DNA of 60,000 nucleotides, from assembly GCF_030272615.1 (NCBI RefSeq), contig NC_081407.1:139816897-139876896 (forward strand), given 5' to 3'. The DNA comes from Cryptomeria japonica. Its lineage: Eukaryota > Streptophyta > Pinopsida > Cupressales > Cupressaceae. The notes below the pieces were generated by a model, which worked only from the letters and a program-made list of their open reading frames with translations, was not told where the DNA came from and did not search any database. The translations under genes and the position numbers were made by a program. Of the stretch, positions 10,407 to 23,500 are shown piece by piece. Within the stretch, counting starts at the first letter, position 1, and each line of letters opens with the position of its first letter.

Positions 10407-13400
10407 ATGGTCACAACTCGATCCCAAAAGAAAAAGATGGCCGAACAACAATATGGCATGTTGGACATTAGTGTCCTATATCAAGACTCTACGCAAGATC
10501 TTACACAAAGTGTGCAACTCGACATCCAAGATCCCCAACCACAAGGAGACCCTAACATGGTCAATCAAGATGACCTCTCCTCGGAAGTGCAAACATTCCT
10601 AGAAGACTCTTACAACCAAGAAATGATGGAGAAATTCATCCAACATAATCCTAGTGGTCTTCTAAAGGCTCTCATTGAAAATGGATCTCACCTTCCCCCT
10701 GATTTTGATAGATCCATTCTTGATCAACAACCACAAGGAGACCTTGCTCCTACTCATATCATCACACCTATTCTTCAACCTCAACCAATTGCACCCCCAC
10801 CCATCATCCAACCCCAATCAATAGCACCCGCAACATCCGTCCCCATGGTCTCCATTCCACCTTCTTCCCTCTTAGAATCTATCCCAATATCCAATCCGAT
10901 CTCGTATATTCTCCAACATGCTTCTATGCCATCTTCTTCTACCCGACCATATGTTTCTATTCCACAATCCTCCTTTCCTCTCAACAATGTCACTAACTTC
11001 ATCTGAGCTTCACTTCCTCCTATCACGACAATTCACAGGTCTAAACCAATTGTCACTCAAGTACCTGTGACATCGGTCATCACATCTCACATCCCCGATT
11101 CCTCATCATATCAATACATTAGTGGTGGCGGTACACCTTCCATGAATCATCCAATTCTAGGGGCAAGCACAATCCATCATGTCCAAAATCCCCAACAAGA
11201 TATCATCAAGGAAATCTAGGACATGAAAAACATCATCAAAAACATGAAGGAAGGGAATAACAAGAGGAAACCTTACTTGTTTGAGGAATTTTGTCCTTGT
11301 CCATATGACCCATCCATATCAGTTGCACCATACCCACCAGGGTTTGAGATGCCCAAGTTCACGAAGTATGAGGGCGAAGGGGACCCTCGAGACCATGTTT
11401 GTGAGTTTCATATCTTATGTCAATAAGTCTTCTATAGTGATTTATATCTTCGAAGGATCTTCCCTAAGAGTCTCACATGAGACGCTCTTGCGAGGTTCTC
11501 GTCCTTGCCTCGAGGTTCTATCACCTCCTTCTCGGACTTAGTAGAAAAGTTCATGACCCACTATGCTTATAACATTGTCAATGATGTTTCCATGATGGAC
11601 CTTTGTAACACAAAACAAAGGCCTGGAGAAACCTTCGCTAACTTATAGCAAAGGTGGCAACATCTTATCAAGAAATTCCAATGGGACATGCCAACACAAC
11701 ATCAAATTGAAATATTTCAAAAACATTTGCTGTCGAACTATCAAGACCCTTGACATCTCAATGCATAAAGTCTTTCCAGAAGTTGACTGACAAGGGCATA
11801 GCCCTTGAGCGTGTCTTGTTAGAGGAAGGTAACCTAAAGCATTATCAAAAATCAAGTCAAAATTCTTCCTCTTATCACAATGACAAACCAAAATTTTGGT
11901 CTAAGAATAAGAATGTAGTCAACGACAATGTGACTGATGCAAAACGAGTCCAGATCATGGTCGCTCCTCCAAAGCCCACCACCACTAATTGCCAATTCAA
12001 TAATCAAAACAATTAAAATAAATCTCAAAAGCCTCATAACAATGTCTCAGTTCAGGGGCAACCACCCCAATCTAAAAACAGGACTCCAAGAGACTTTACT
12101 CCTCTTGCTGAGCCCATTGAGGTTGTGTTCCAAAAGCTTGTCCAAGCAGGTATGGTAGCCTTTCCAATAACTTGCTTGTTTGATCCTAATCATCCCAAAC
12201 CTAGGTGGTACAATGAGAATGAGTATTGCTAATGTCATCATATCAATGGGCACGATACATGAAAGTGTGTGAAGCTGAAAATCTACATACAAGACCTCAT
12301 TGATATGGGTGATATTGAAGTAGCAACAACCAAACCTAGTAATAACAATGACAAACTTAAGATGTACCAGGAACCTTTCCCGAAGCATGACAAAGGCAAG
12401 GGCTCATCATCTAATGTCGTGAACTACAATTACACCAATCATATAACAGGCTTTGAATTTTTAGTGGGTCACATTGAGCCTACGGATAACCATGTCAATG
12501 TCATCACTATCCAAGGAGCTAACTCTCCCCCTTCCCAAAGCAGACCTAGGATCATTGTCCAAGGTGATCCTCCCCCATCTCAACTAGAAAGAAGACCTAA
12601 CCCTGCTAAGATTTTCATTCAAGGTGCCACACCTTCCGCTTCCCACTCTCAGAATGATTGCAATGTCACTACCTGCCAAGGGAGAGTAACTGTCCAAGGA
12701 GCACCTCCACCACCCAAACCTCCCCCCATGTCCTCCACTCATCGATATGACCTCCTTGACCATCTTGGGAAGACCCCCACACAAATCTCAATCCTTGAGC
12801 TCCTCAAAAATTTCCCCATCCACAAGGAGATTTTGGAATAAGCCTTCCTCGAGTCGCGGGTCCCTGACAAAATCAATGTTGCCCAATTCCAAGCTCTCAT
12901 TGGAAACCTTTTTGCCTAGCAACACCTTGTGTTCACCTCCAATGATGCTCCTGTAGACGAAGACCATAACAAACCATTGCATATTGAAGACCTTATCCAG
13001 AAACACAAGGTTAAACGCATCATGATAGATAGTGGATATGGACTCAATCTCTGTACATACAAGTTAATAAAGAAATTGGGGCTTTCTAAGGACCTGGTAG
13101 ATACGTCATGAAGAATCACAATCAAAGCTTATGATGATGCAGAAAGAGTTTCTAAAGGAATGATCACTTTGCCTCTTCAAGTGGGCCCAATTACAATTGA
13201 GACCCCTTGCCAAACCCTGGATCTTGATCTCCTCTATAACATCCTCCTCGGGCACCCATGGATCCATTCTCTTCAAGTTGTCCCTTCCACTTACCATCAA
13301 TGCATCAAATTCCCCTTCAATGGAAGATAGATCACTATCAAAGGTGACCCACAACCCTTTCAATATTGCAAACTCTTAGAAGGGAAGCATTTGTATCATT

Positions 13401-13704
13401 GCTCGTTGAATAGACTCGCCCCCACTCCTCCATTTGACACATCAAACCTAGCCTCCACCTCATCCCAAGAAGAGCCCAAAGTCAAGATCCTGAATAATGG
13501 CTGTAGAGAATACAAACTTGAGGATGTCTTATTAATAGGCAATCTCCCCTTGTCTCCCAAGTCATTTGGCAAGCCAAAATAAATAAAAAAAGATCAAAAA
13601 CCTAATATACAATGTAAGGATACCACCTTCAAACAATGGGGTCCACTTGATGAGGAGAGTCTTGAGACAAAAGTGTCTTCATGGTTTTACCAGGAAGAAG
13701 ATGA
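10407..13704 (+). pseudogene. gag-pro: gag and aspartic protease of the Tat element (decayed)
   Basis: The ATG at 10407 opens MVTTRSQKKKMAEQQYG and a Gln/Pro-rich N-terminal segment. The conserved capsid part (about 11330-11740; PKFTKYEGEGDPRDHV, later MTHYAYNIVNDVSMMDL) is the plant retrotransposon gag domain that coats element RNA. A Cys/His cluster near 12225-12260 (YC-CHHINGHDT-KC) is a degenerate zinc knuckle. The protease follows, with active-site triad DSG in MIDSGYGLNLC near 13024 and a typical LLGHPWIH segment near 13246. Reading needs one frame change near 11745 and passes at least eight in-frame stops (for example 11007, 11425, 12014, 12230), mostly TAG, TGA or TAA at likely former CAG, CGA or CAA codons. 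The 989-bp insertion at 13705 interrupts the frame. Confidence 0.9.
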
Positions 13705-14693
13705 GGGTGAACTCACAATACTAGTTCCCACTTTTTGACCAACTTTGACACTTAGTTGAACATTTGAAAAAATCCTTCACTTTTCGACACCTATAACTTT
13801 TAAACCGTTAAGAATTTGAAGATGATGTAAACTAGTGATTTGTAACATCTTGTTTGTAGATTCTAAATATATTTTTTTCAAATTTTTTTGAATAAAATTT
13901 AATTGATTTTTCCATTTCCCTTGAAAAGTAGTTTTTACAGGAAACAACATTTTTTAAGAGTGATGTGCATTCAAATCGCATAACATTTTTCTATAAATGA
14001 TAAAAATTTAATTATTTTGAATTTTGGTTTGTAACATCAATACCGAGGGCATGCAGTTGGTTTGATAGTGATATGTTGAATAGTTTTCATTTTATTTAGT
14101 TTTGAAGTCCGACTAATTATAATTTAGATATAGGTGTACATTTGAACACATAACTTGTTCTATATATATAAAAACTCAATTTTATTTTTTTTGTTAGAAA
14201 GAAGATATAAATACCTAAGGCATAGATATTTTTAAATTTTTTTTGGAATATATTACTATTTTTCCCAATGCATTGAACAAAGAAGTTCATGATTGGTGAA
14301 AAACCTACATTCATAAGAAATAAAACAAAAATATATTAATGAAATTAAATATATTAAAAATTATACTATTTGGAAAGCTTATAATAAGGACTAAATACTT
14401 TAAAAATTAAAACTTCTAAATTAATTAATTTGACCCCCAAAAAGCTAATGTAAAATTGGTTTTTTATTAGCATTTGATAGATGCAAAGGAGAATCCATTG
14501 CAAGTATGATTTAGAAGTAGAGAGGTTCTATCCAAGAAATTTTGATTTAAGAGCCTTTGATATAGTTCTCTTCAATTAATTACTTCAAATGAGACCTCTT
14601 AAATCTTAAATTATTATATTTAAAAAAAAATATATGATTTCAACAAAAATCAGGATGTACCAAAAAGTGGGAACTAGTATTGTGAGTTCACCC
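13705..14693. mobile_element. Non-autonomous DNA transposon, 33-bp TIRs, TSD ATGA
   Basis: The ends are perfect 33-bp inverted repeats beginning GGGTGAACTCACAATACTAG (13705-13737 and 14661-14693). The flanks repeat ATGA (13701-13704, 14694-14697). Removing the insert plus one ATGA restores continuous GAAGAAGATGAAGATCGAGC, that is EEDEDRA in the pol frame, which proves the boundaries. The 989-bp interior is AT-rich and codes for nothing recognisable, so it depends on a transposase elsewhere. A 4-bp duplication does not fit hAT (8), Mutator (9), CACTA or PIF (3) or Tc1 (TA); superfamily unassigned. Confidence 0.93.
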
Positions 14694-14697
14694 ATGA

Positions 14698-15000
14698 AGA
14701 TCGAGCAAAAATACCCAAGAAAATGTATCCAAAAGCATCAGCCATAGTAGAGAAGATGGGTTACAAAGGACACAACTTTGGGTTAGGAGAGAAAGGAATA
14801 AAAGCACCAATAAATCCCATCTCATACAAGTATAAAAGGGGCTTGGGTTATATTCCAGTGCCTAAGATCACTATCACCGGTGCCCCTTCAAGTCCTTCTT
14901 TGGATGTCGAAGACTCTGATGAAGAGGAGTTCCATGAAATACCTTTTGAATACGAAGATGACATCTTCTTGATACACACATCAATACCATCACTCCCATA
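14698..15000 (+). pseudogene. G-patch domain segment of Tat pol
   Basis: Continues the protease frame after the inserted transposon. The peptide MYPKASAIVEKMGYKGHNF with following GLGEKGI matches the G-patch consensus (hydrophobic-x3-MG-x3-G-x-GLG-x3-GI), a glycine-rich RNA-binding or helicase-cofactor motif known between protease and RT in several Tat/Ogre-type elements. An acidic tail (DVEDSDEEEFHEIPFEYEDD) follows. The frame shifts near 15000, after which the downstream pol frame is read. Confidence 0.85.
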
Positions 15001-16680
15001 ACCCCTCCCATCTCGTATGAGCTATACCTTATGCATCCTGAACTTATAGACTAGGGCCAACGATACAAACTTGCTTTAGACGTTTGCATCGATGACAATG
15101 CTCTCATGACTCTCTTGACTATGCATGATTTGGAAGACTGTAACAGGGTTCATGGGATTCAATTACATGAAAAATGATACTTTGGTAGTTAGGTCAATGC
15201 CCTTAGTCGCAAAAAAGATAATAAAAAGAAAAATCATGATTCCCTAAGTGAAAACCTCCCTGAGGCACCTTTGGATGACAAAAAAGTAAAAACAAAGGGT
15301 GTATCTATAAGTGAAAACCTAGATCAAGCACTTGAGGATGAGGGACTTGACCTCCCTAGGATTGTTCCTCCTCAGTAGGACAGGTCAACTTTACTAATAG
15401 AGGAAACATACAGTATCAATATGGGCACTGAAGACACTCCAAAGAACGTGCTCATTGCCAAGTCCTTGACGGATCAAGAAAGACAAGAATTTATCAATTT
15501 TCTCATAGAAACAAAGATCAATTTTGCCTGGTCATATGCTGACATGCCAGGCCTAGATCCCAACTTGGTAGTTCACAATCTTGTTGTTCGTCCAGATGCA
15601 AAACCAATAAAGCAAAAGTTACGCAAAATGCATCCACACATTGCACTCCTTGTCAAAGAAGAACTCCAAAATATGTTGGATGCTGGATTCATAAAACCAA
15701 TAGACTATCCTGAGTGGGTATCCAATGTTGTACCTGTCGGCAAAGCTGTTGGGGGCATCCATGTTTGCACAGATTTCCAGGACTTGAATAAAGCCTGCCC
15801 TAAGGATAATTTATCGCTCCCCAACATAGACATGATTGTAGACCTCACAGTGGGACATGAAATGTTATCACTTATGGATGGATTTTCTGGATACAATCAG
15901 GTCAAGATCATAGAAGAAGACCAACACAAAACAACATTCACAACACCATGGGGCACCTTTTGTTACCGAGTCATGCCTTTTGGTCTCAAGAACATCGAAG
16001 CTAAATATCAATGAGCAATGACAATAATTTCCCATGACCTTTTGCACAAAATCATGGAGGATTATGTGCATGATCTTCTAGGAAAATCCAAGACAAGAAA
16101 TTCAAGCACATCCCAATCCTAAGGCAAATCTTTGGGAGATTGGAAAAATACAAACTGCGTCTTTGGTGTCACATCAAGGAAACTGTTAGGCTTCATTGTT
16201 TTATGCAAAGGCATAGAGGTTGATCATTCAAAGGTGAAAGCTATCATGGAAATGCCTCCCCCAAAGGTCCTTAGAGAACTTTGCAGTCTCTAAGGAAAGC
16301 TCCAATCTATCATACGCTTCATTTCATAACTTGCAGACAAATGTCACCCATTTTCTCACTTATTGCGCAAGGATACCAAATTCAAATGGGATTGCCTGTG
16401 TCAAAAGGCTTTTGAGAAACTTAAGGAATATCTTGCATCGCCTCTGATTCTTATGCCTTTTGTTCCTGAGAAGCCACTTCTTTTGTACATATCTGCTACT
16501 GCAGTGGTATTGGGGGCATTATTGGCACATACAGATGATTAGGGAAAAGAGCATGCTATATACTACATTAGTAGCACACTAGTAGGGTATGAGCTCAATT
16601 ATACCCCTATTGAAAGAGCATGCTTAGCACTTGTCTTTAGCACACAAATACTCTAGCACTACATTCTTAACAAGAAAACA
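15001..16680 (+). pseudogene. pol: Reverse transcriptase of the Tat element (inactive)
   Basis: From 15421 the frame shows the RT fingers and palm: KQKLRKMHPHIALLVKEEL, then CTDFQDLNKACPKDNLSLP with LPNID, LMDGFSGYNQVKI, TTPWGTFCYRVMPFGLKN. The catalytic box reads YVHD near 16064 instead of YVDD, so one metal-binding Asp is lost. Stops occur at 16012 (TGA) and 16123 (TAA) and the frame changes near 16080. The connection domain (GFIV..GIEVDHSKVKAIMEMPPPK) and first RNase H (LLLYISATAVVLGALLA) follow to about 16680. This enzyme would copy element RNA to DNA in cytoplasmic particles. Confidence 0.92.
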
Positions 16681-17280
16681 AAATTGATTGCTAAGATCGA
16701 CCCTCTCGAATACCTCTTGTCAAAGGCTGCTCTCACTGGCAAAACTGGTAAATGGGTCATGTTGTTAAGTGAATTTGACATCGAATACGTGAATAGAAAA
16801 GCAATCAAAGGACATGTAATAGAAAACCAGATGTTCGATGCTCCACTTCCAGGTGACCATCCAATCCTTATAAATTTTTTAGATAAATTCATAATGACTG
16901 TCACCACATCCTCCACATGGCAGTTGTACTTTGATGGTTCTTGCACCCAAAACAGATTGGGGGCAGGACTACTATTGATCACACCTCAAGGAGATTGCAT
17001 CCCAAAATCATACAAGATAGCCTTTGCATGCACCAATAACATCGCAAAATATGAAGCACTGATTACTAGACTACATTTGGATATCCAATGGAAGATATTG
17101 GAATTACATGTCTATGGTGATTCCAACTTGTCATTAAACAAGTCAATGATGAGTATCAAACAAAATATGACAAGATTCTTCCCTATCACAGTATGGTTGA
17201 AGCTCTCAAGCAACATTTCACATCAATCAAGTTTGATCAAATTCCATGCACAAACAACAAAGTTGCAAATGCAATAGCCA
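16681..17280 (+). pseudogene. pol: RNase H tail and second (archaeal-type) RNase H
   Basis: An open stretch of 197 codons begins in the tether region. From about 16917 the peptide LYFDGSCTQNRLGAGLLLI opens a second RNase H fold with the metal-binding Asp of DGS, then KYEALI (Glu) and VYGDSNL (Asp). Possession of this additional RNase H domain is a recognised trait of the Tat clade of Ty3/gypsy. The frame shifts near 17150, so the last part of the domain is read from another frame. Confidence 0.85.
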
Positions 17281-18669
17281 CTATTGGCTTTCTCCTTCAG
17301 ATGTCAGCACATGGTCAGAAGTGTGAGTTATTGGTCAAGCAACTCTTCATACTGACATATGACCTACCAGAGGCTGAAATGGTGTGCATACTTGTTGGTC
17401 CCAAATCCCCTTGGTATCAAGAGACCTTTACTTACCTAAGAGATAACACCATTCCCCCACACCTTACCAAAACCCAACAACAAACCTTTATCCGTTGATG
17501 TGCTTGCTACACTATCCTTGGAGACACCCTGTTCAAAAGGCATTTTGATGGTTCCCTCCTAAGGCATTTAGACAAACAAGAGGTTGAATGGGCACTATGT
17601 GAAGTGCACCATGGTATCTATGGGGCACACTCAAGTGGTCTCACTTTGGCTAAAAATATCTTGCGAACAAGATACTACTGGCCTACAATGGAAGTAGATG
17701 CATACAATTATGTAAAAACATATACTCCTTGCCAAAAGAACGGCGACAAGATCCACGCTCCATCACAAGAGCTACAACATTTTATTACACCCTAGCCCTT
17801 CTCATAGTGGGGGCTCGATCTCATTGGGGAAATCCACCCTACATCCTCCAACGGTCATAAATTCATTATCATCATCACTGAATACTTCACCAAGTGGGTG
17901 GAGGCCATCCCTCTTACCTTCACCACTAGTAAATAGATCTCTAAATTTATTCTGAACTACTTGATTTGTCAATATAGAATCCCTAAAGTTATCATCACAA
18001 ATAACAACAGACCGATCAAAAATAAGGATGTTAAAGAACTCTGTCAGAAATTTGATATCCAACACCGCTTCTCCACTCCCTACTACTCACAAGGTAACGG
18101 TCAAGCTGAGGCTTCTAACAAAACCCTAATCAAAATTCTTAAAAAGACAGTTAATGCAGTTATCTATGACTGGAAACCTCCAACTCCATCCTGCTTTATG
18201 GGCTTATCGTACCTCCATCCACACACCCACAGGTGTCACCCAATATTCCCTCGTCTTTGGCTTTGAAGTTGTCCTCCCTCTCGGGATCGAGATCCCCTCC
18301 CTAAGGGTGTCACTGCAAAATATCCTCCCAGACTAAGAATATAGAGTTGCTAGATTGCAAGAGCTAGAACTGCTAGATGAAACACACCTCAAAGCCTTAA
18401 ACCATCTCTGGGTATATCAGAACTGCCTACGCTTGAGTTACCACAAGAAAGTCAGAACCTAGGAATTTGAAGTTGGTGATCTTTTCCTCATGGAGAACTA
18501 GAGAAACCTTAAAGAAAGAGAGAAGAAAGGCAAGTTCAAGCCTAATTGGCTTGGACCCTATGTGATCACAACAAAATATGGGTCAGGGGTATGTCAGTTG
18601 GCCACTCTTGAAGGAGATCCCTTGAATGAGCCAATGAACATGATGCACCTGAGGAGATTTTATGCCTAG
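17281..18669 (+). pseudogene. pol: Integrase of the Tat element (inactive)
   Basis: The zinc-binding N-terminus is visible as HHGIYGAHSSG near 17610 with a single following Cys (TYTPCQKNG), so one of the two cysteines of HHCC is gone. The catalytic core has GLDLIGEI (first Asp), then IITNNNRPI near 17990 where the second Asp of the usual TDNG is Asn, and NGQAEASNKTL with the Glu. A frameshift near 18165 moves to the frame giving YRTSIHTPTGVTQYSLVFG and the C-terminal domain ending HLRRFYA at 18669. In-frame stops at 17796 and 17935. It would insert element DNA into the chromosome. Confidence 0.9.
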
Positions 18670-20486
18670 TCCTCAGAAGGTCACCAATTGTCTTAAAATC
18701 TCATAAACAAAAAATTAAAAAATCAATTCGTCCAGTAGTGAAAACCACTTTGTGGTGCCATGGACAAGTACCTTGGTGAAAATCTGCATGCAGGCACCAA
18801 GGTAAATGATTGGGATCCATTGTCTATCAGGACAGACTTCCTTCCCACCCCTTATCCACCAGATATCCATGTTCGGTGCTATCCAATCCTTCTACCAAAG
18901 AATTCATCACCTGCCTACTCACCCACACTCATGGCAATATAATCACTCGTATGATGATAAGTCTTTTCCCAAATCATGAATAAGGATCACCCTGTCAAAC
19001 TGAGCTTTAGCCCATCAAACTAATCTTTTATCCGCCATATATTGAGATTGTTCCGCTATGTGAGCTTCATCAAGTCTAGATGTTAGTCCTATGTGTGCAG
19101 GTTGGTCCTCATGGTCATCTGGTCAATTGCCTAGTCAATCATATCCACCTTATCCTTTTCCCTTTCAGATGAATCCTTCCCTCACCTGGTAGTTTAATCT
19201 TTTATCCTAATCCTACTCTTGGCAAGAAACGTCGGTTGGTCATGTATGAGTAACTTGTTTAATTTCTGGATTTTCATTTTTCACTTGCATCTTTTGTCCT
19301 ACGACTGCCCAGATCTTCCATATCTTGGTATGTTTATGATGGGTATATACTGGGGCATGTTTTCATGGGATGGTGTGCTTTGGATCTCTCCTATACGAAT
19401 CAACAACCTAGTACTAGTGTTTAGCAACACTTACCTTGTCGTGTACAAGAGATATCAGTGTGTTTGAGGGTTTCCTTGCACATACCCACAACTTTGTATC
19501 AGTGTTCTTCAACACTTACATAGTTGTGTAGGGAATTCTTTCTTGTCTTTGGGTCATTCCATGCCTTGGGGTTTCTCATGGCATCCTGGTTCTTATATAA
19601 TTAGTGGTGTGGGTTACCTAGAGCAATATTAAACTAGGTTGGCTCTCCACATCTTTCATGCACAATTACCCCCATCATTTCCATCTTGCATTACCATCAA
19701 GTCCTTAATTTTCCCCATCTAACATTCATATGGAGTCTTCAATTACCCCCCCCCCCCCCCAATTCTTCTATCCTACTCAAGGTCATTGTATTATGATTGG
19801 CATATTCATAAATAAAAAATTTCATTATTCATACAGGTACATTTTCATTGAATTAACCATTTAGGTTGCATTTCAATTTTTTTTATTTCATATAACATTG
19901 TTATCATTCATTTAGATTCATTTGGATTGCATTATCTGTTAATCATTTGCATAGCATTAATCATTTGCACTATCCATGTAGATTAGATTATATTGCATTT
20001 ATCATTCATTTAGATTGTATTTATTATTCGTTTAGATTTATTTATCATTTGGATTGCATTATTCATTAAATCAATTGCATCCACATTATCGTTACATTGC
20101 ATATTTATTTTCTCGCATCATCATTGCATTACATATATATTATACATTAAACATTATACACATATACATCATATATACTCATACACATATGCATCATATA
20201 TATACATCATGAAATCTCAAAAATATATGCATCCACATAGTTAATCATCCTGCATCCATCAAAGAATCAATAACATATCATAAACACATGCACATGTATC
20301 CATCCTGCATCCATTAACATGTCAGTAGCACATCATAAACATCGACATATATAATCATCCATCCTGCATCACAAATAGGTCAGCACAATACATCCATAAT
20401 CATCATCCATGCATCACATCATAACATAATAAAAATAAAGTCCATCATAATGTCCATAATAAGATACATGTATAACCGCCGCCAAA

Positions 20487-20522
<36 letters not shown>

Positions 20523-20586
20523 AAAAAATAAATGTCTGTCATAATACAATGATCACCCCGAAGGGTTTAAAAAAAAGGCACATGAG
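18670..20586. other. 3' spacer between integrase and antisense PMD gene
   Basis: No convincing ORF. 18670-19740 is mixed sequence. There is a run of 15 C at 19746-19760. From about 19800 to 20240 degenerate ATT-rich repeats of the type CATTTAGATTGCATT / TATCATTCATTTAG recur. From 20245 to 20430 CATCCTGCATCC-type motifs recur. A (TA)15 microsatellite lies at 20490-20519, just downstream of the antisense gene's stop. This may include the antisense 3' UTR. Confidence 0.6.
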
Positions 20587-23500
20587 TCAAAATGGAGCTA
20601 GTTGTCTCTGTTGGTCTCCCCAGCCCTCTCCTCTAGATCCTCCTACTCTCCTTGCCCTAGGTTGCCTAAAGCCCACCGATCCACCTGTCTGTTGGCTCTG
20701 TGTGGACCGCTAGTTGTGATTCCTAAGGGAGTGTACACTCTCTGTGTACGAGGCTTCTCTCTGGTCTATCGGTACCACCTCATGGTACAGTCCCCTAAAG
20801 TTGGCTACCTCTTGACCTACCCTCTCTGCCCTCTCCCTCCGCTGCATCATGTCGAAGTACATCTGCCCAAGCTCTGTGGGGACCAACATCTTTCATGTTG
20901 CATCTCTCTCCCCCTGCAGGCATGTAAAATTTGCCTCTTCCCTCTATACTCTAGCCCACAACCCCTCCAACTCCTCATCTTGCTCCTATAAGACATCCTA
21001 CAGTCCCCCAATGGCAGTCCATGTCCTGGCCTCCTCCAGCATCCTCTCAGGCTCCTCCCTGTCTGGTGCAGGGCACCTAGCTAAAAGTTGTCTTTTCTTG
21101 CATTTTAGAGTTCTTGTGTGATTTCAAGTTATTTTATTTTTTAATAAGGTGGAATAAATTCTATGATGCTTTTTGAAGCCATAGTTTGGTTGTCCACACT
21201 TTTGTTGTGCTCAGGATCCAAAATTGTCATTATCCTAAAATGATGTCAAAATATCAATTTTTTGTTTGTACCAGGTGGATACTTGGAAACTTGCTAGAAT
21301 GTTTGGAAATGGTTTAAATCCATTGTAGGATTCCATTTGAGTTATTTTTAAGGCCTTGAGAGCCTTGGAGTGTGTTTTTGCACTCATAGGTAAAAGTTGT
21401 CAAAATTGTCATGACAACTTTTGCATTTTTAGGCAAAAGTTGCCAATGAAGGAAATGGCATTGGAAGTTGGTTGGAACCAACTTGAAATTGTGTATACAA
21501 CCTTCTAAAAATATCCAATATGAGGTTAATCAACTTTTGGTTTGCATTCAATTCATTTGCCAAGGGTTTCCTATGCTTTTTCTCACATTTGGACTGTTTT
21601 TGCTTTGAATTTCTGATTTTGTATGACCTGTATAGTCTGGTACAATGTTCATAGTAGCACAAAAAGTTATAATTTGTTTTCACCATTCCAACAAGTATAA
21701 TATGAAGGTCTGAAGTGCTTTGAGTCAAAAGTTATCACTATTTTTGTAATAGTTGCTCACAAACCCTTGAAATTTGGGGTTTTGATTGTAAAAATGCATT
21801 TTACCTGAGCATCCATGAATGGCACAAGTTGCAATCCATTGGATGGCTTGGGTAGGCTCTATAAATAGTTTTAGAGTAGGCGTTTTGTGTTTTTTCAAGC
21901 CACAAGGAGGAGAATGGGTGAGATGAACAACACACAAGCTTGTAGCTAGTGTGTGGGGGCAGCAGAGATTGCTCATTTTCAGAGCCATGGAGAACTGATA
22001 CCTTAGTGTTTTGGAAATGTCTATGGGTGTACCAAAAGTATCCAATATTTTTCTGGTTGTAGATTTTTACTGGTGAAGAGTTTGGAGCACATCTTCCAAA
22101 ACTACCTGGAAGCCCTAAACCCCTTAAAAATAGCTTGTTTTGAGTTACCCTAGTTTTACAACAAACCTAGATGGGAAAATTTGTGATCTTGTTTAAATTC
22201 CAAATGGGTATCTAAATATGTAAAAATATTTGGTGGTTGTTAGGAAATTTTTGGGGAAAGACCAAAAAAAATCCCAGAAGGGCTAGTCATTTAGGCCTAA
22301 TAGCAGCCGGTAGAAGCAAGTTGAAAGCCTAGGGCTTGGGAGGAAAGTGCAGACCTTTATAATGAATAAAATGACCTTGAAAATACCTGAAAAACATAAC
22401 CACAAACTTTAAACATGGGTAGAGTGAAGATCCTTGGCGGAGGTCTTTGGAGCCTAGCTGGAGTTTTGGGAAACTAGTAGGAGACCATCTCAAAATCAGA
22501 GATTTGGGTAAAAACCAACAAGAAACCTCAAGAGGCTATACCTAGGAGGCAAGCCAGTAGATTTTTAGGCCTTGGAGGTCTAAGGATTTTACCCTAACAA
22601 GTTACCTTGGAGGAGCTTGAGTAGAAGGGCGAGTAGAGGAGTTGGGGTGAGTAAGGGTGAATTGGAGAGCTAGGTACAAGACCTCTGCATCACTCTCCCT
22701 CTGTAGGTCATCAACCTTCATCCTCATAGTTTGGAGGCTCTTTATCAAATCCCCAATCTCTTGTCACAGCCTCTCAACCTCCACCTCCAAGGTCTCCCTC
22801 CTTGCCCTCATCATCTACACCTCATCCTCGAGCGAGTGTAGCCTCATCCTGGTAGCATCTCTCTATTGTAGGAGTTTGTCAAAATATGCTTGCACTACCC
22901 CTCCTCCAACCTCCCCTCCTCCAACCTCTACCCCTATGCCATGTACTTGTACCTTCAATATATCCATGGGTGCGGCCTCATCTGCACCACCCTCTCCTTC
23001 CCTGTCTGCCTCTCCTATCACTGGTACTGCAACATGTACCTGCTTCTCTGCAACCTCTCTCCCCCGCACCACTACCCTCCATTGTCTGCCAGCACCCCTA
23101 CCAACCCCGGCAAAAACCCTGTCACCAAGTGCATCCTCCTCCCCGCCGACCACCTCATCGACTGTTGGCTAGAACTCATTCTCCTCCAAATGTCTGAGAA
23201 TGGTAAGATGCACTGGTAGGTGCACCTGCCACCAGCTACTATACCCTATGGTCATCCCCGAATCCTCTCCTACTCCTCTCTGCTCATCCCAAACCAAATA
23301 TGATGATGTATGGAAACTGGTCCTCCCCTCCAGCAGACTCACCATCTGCCACCACCTACCAACCTCTCGCGTCATCCGAGGATATAGTGGTATTGGGCTA
23401 CCCTGTAAGGAGCATTATACTCCATGATATACACAGATTGGCCAAATAACCACATCTCCATGCTAGCTCAGTGCAACTGCCAATCCCCTCTCCATCTCTC

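Noticed and set aside
15421-18669. Endogenous plant pararetrovirus (caulimovirid) polymerase
   Set aside because: LTRs, TSD, PBS, PPT, integrase and the dual RNase H identify a Ty3/gypsy Tat element; caulimovirids lack LTRs and integrase.
20602-21121. Plus-strand ORFs rich in Ser, Leu and Cys
   Set aside because: Complement of PMD exon 2; the minus frame shows coiled-coil character and joins exon 1 in phase.
22657-23219. Pro/Ser/Leu-rich plus-strand ORFs
   Set aside because: They mirror the Gly/Val/Glu-rich part and coiled coil of the antisense PMD gene, whose frame continues on both sides and across a splice junction.
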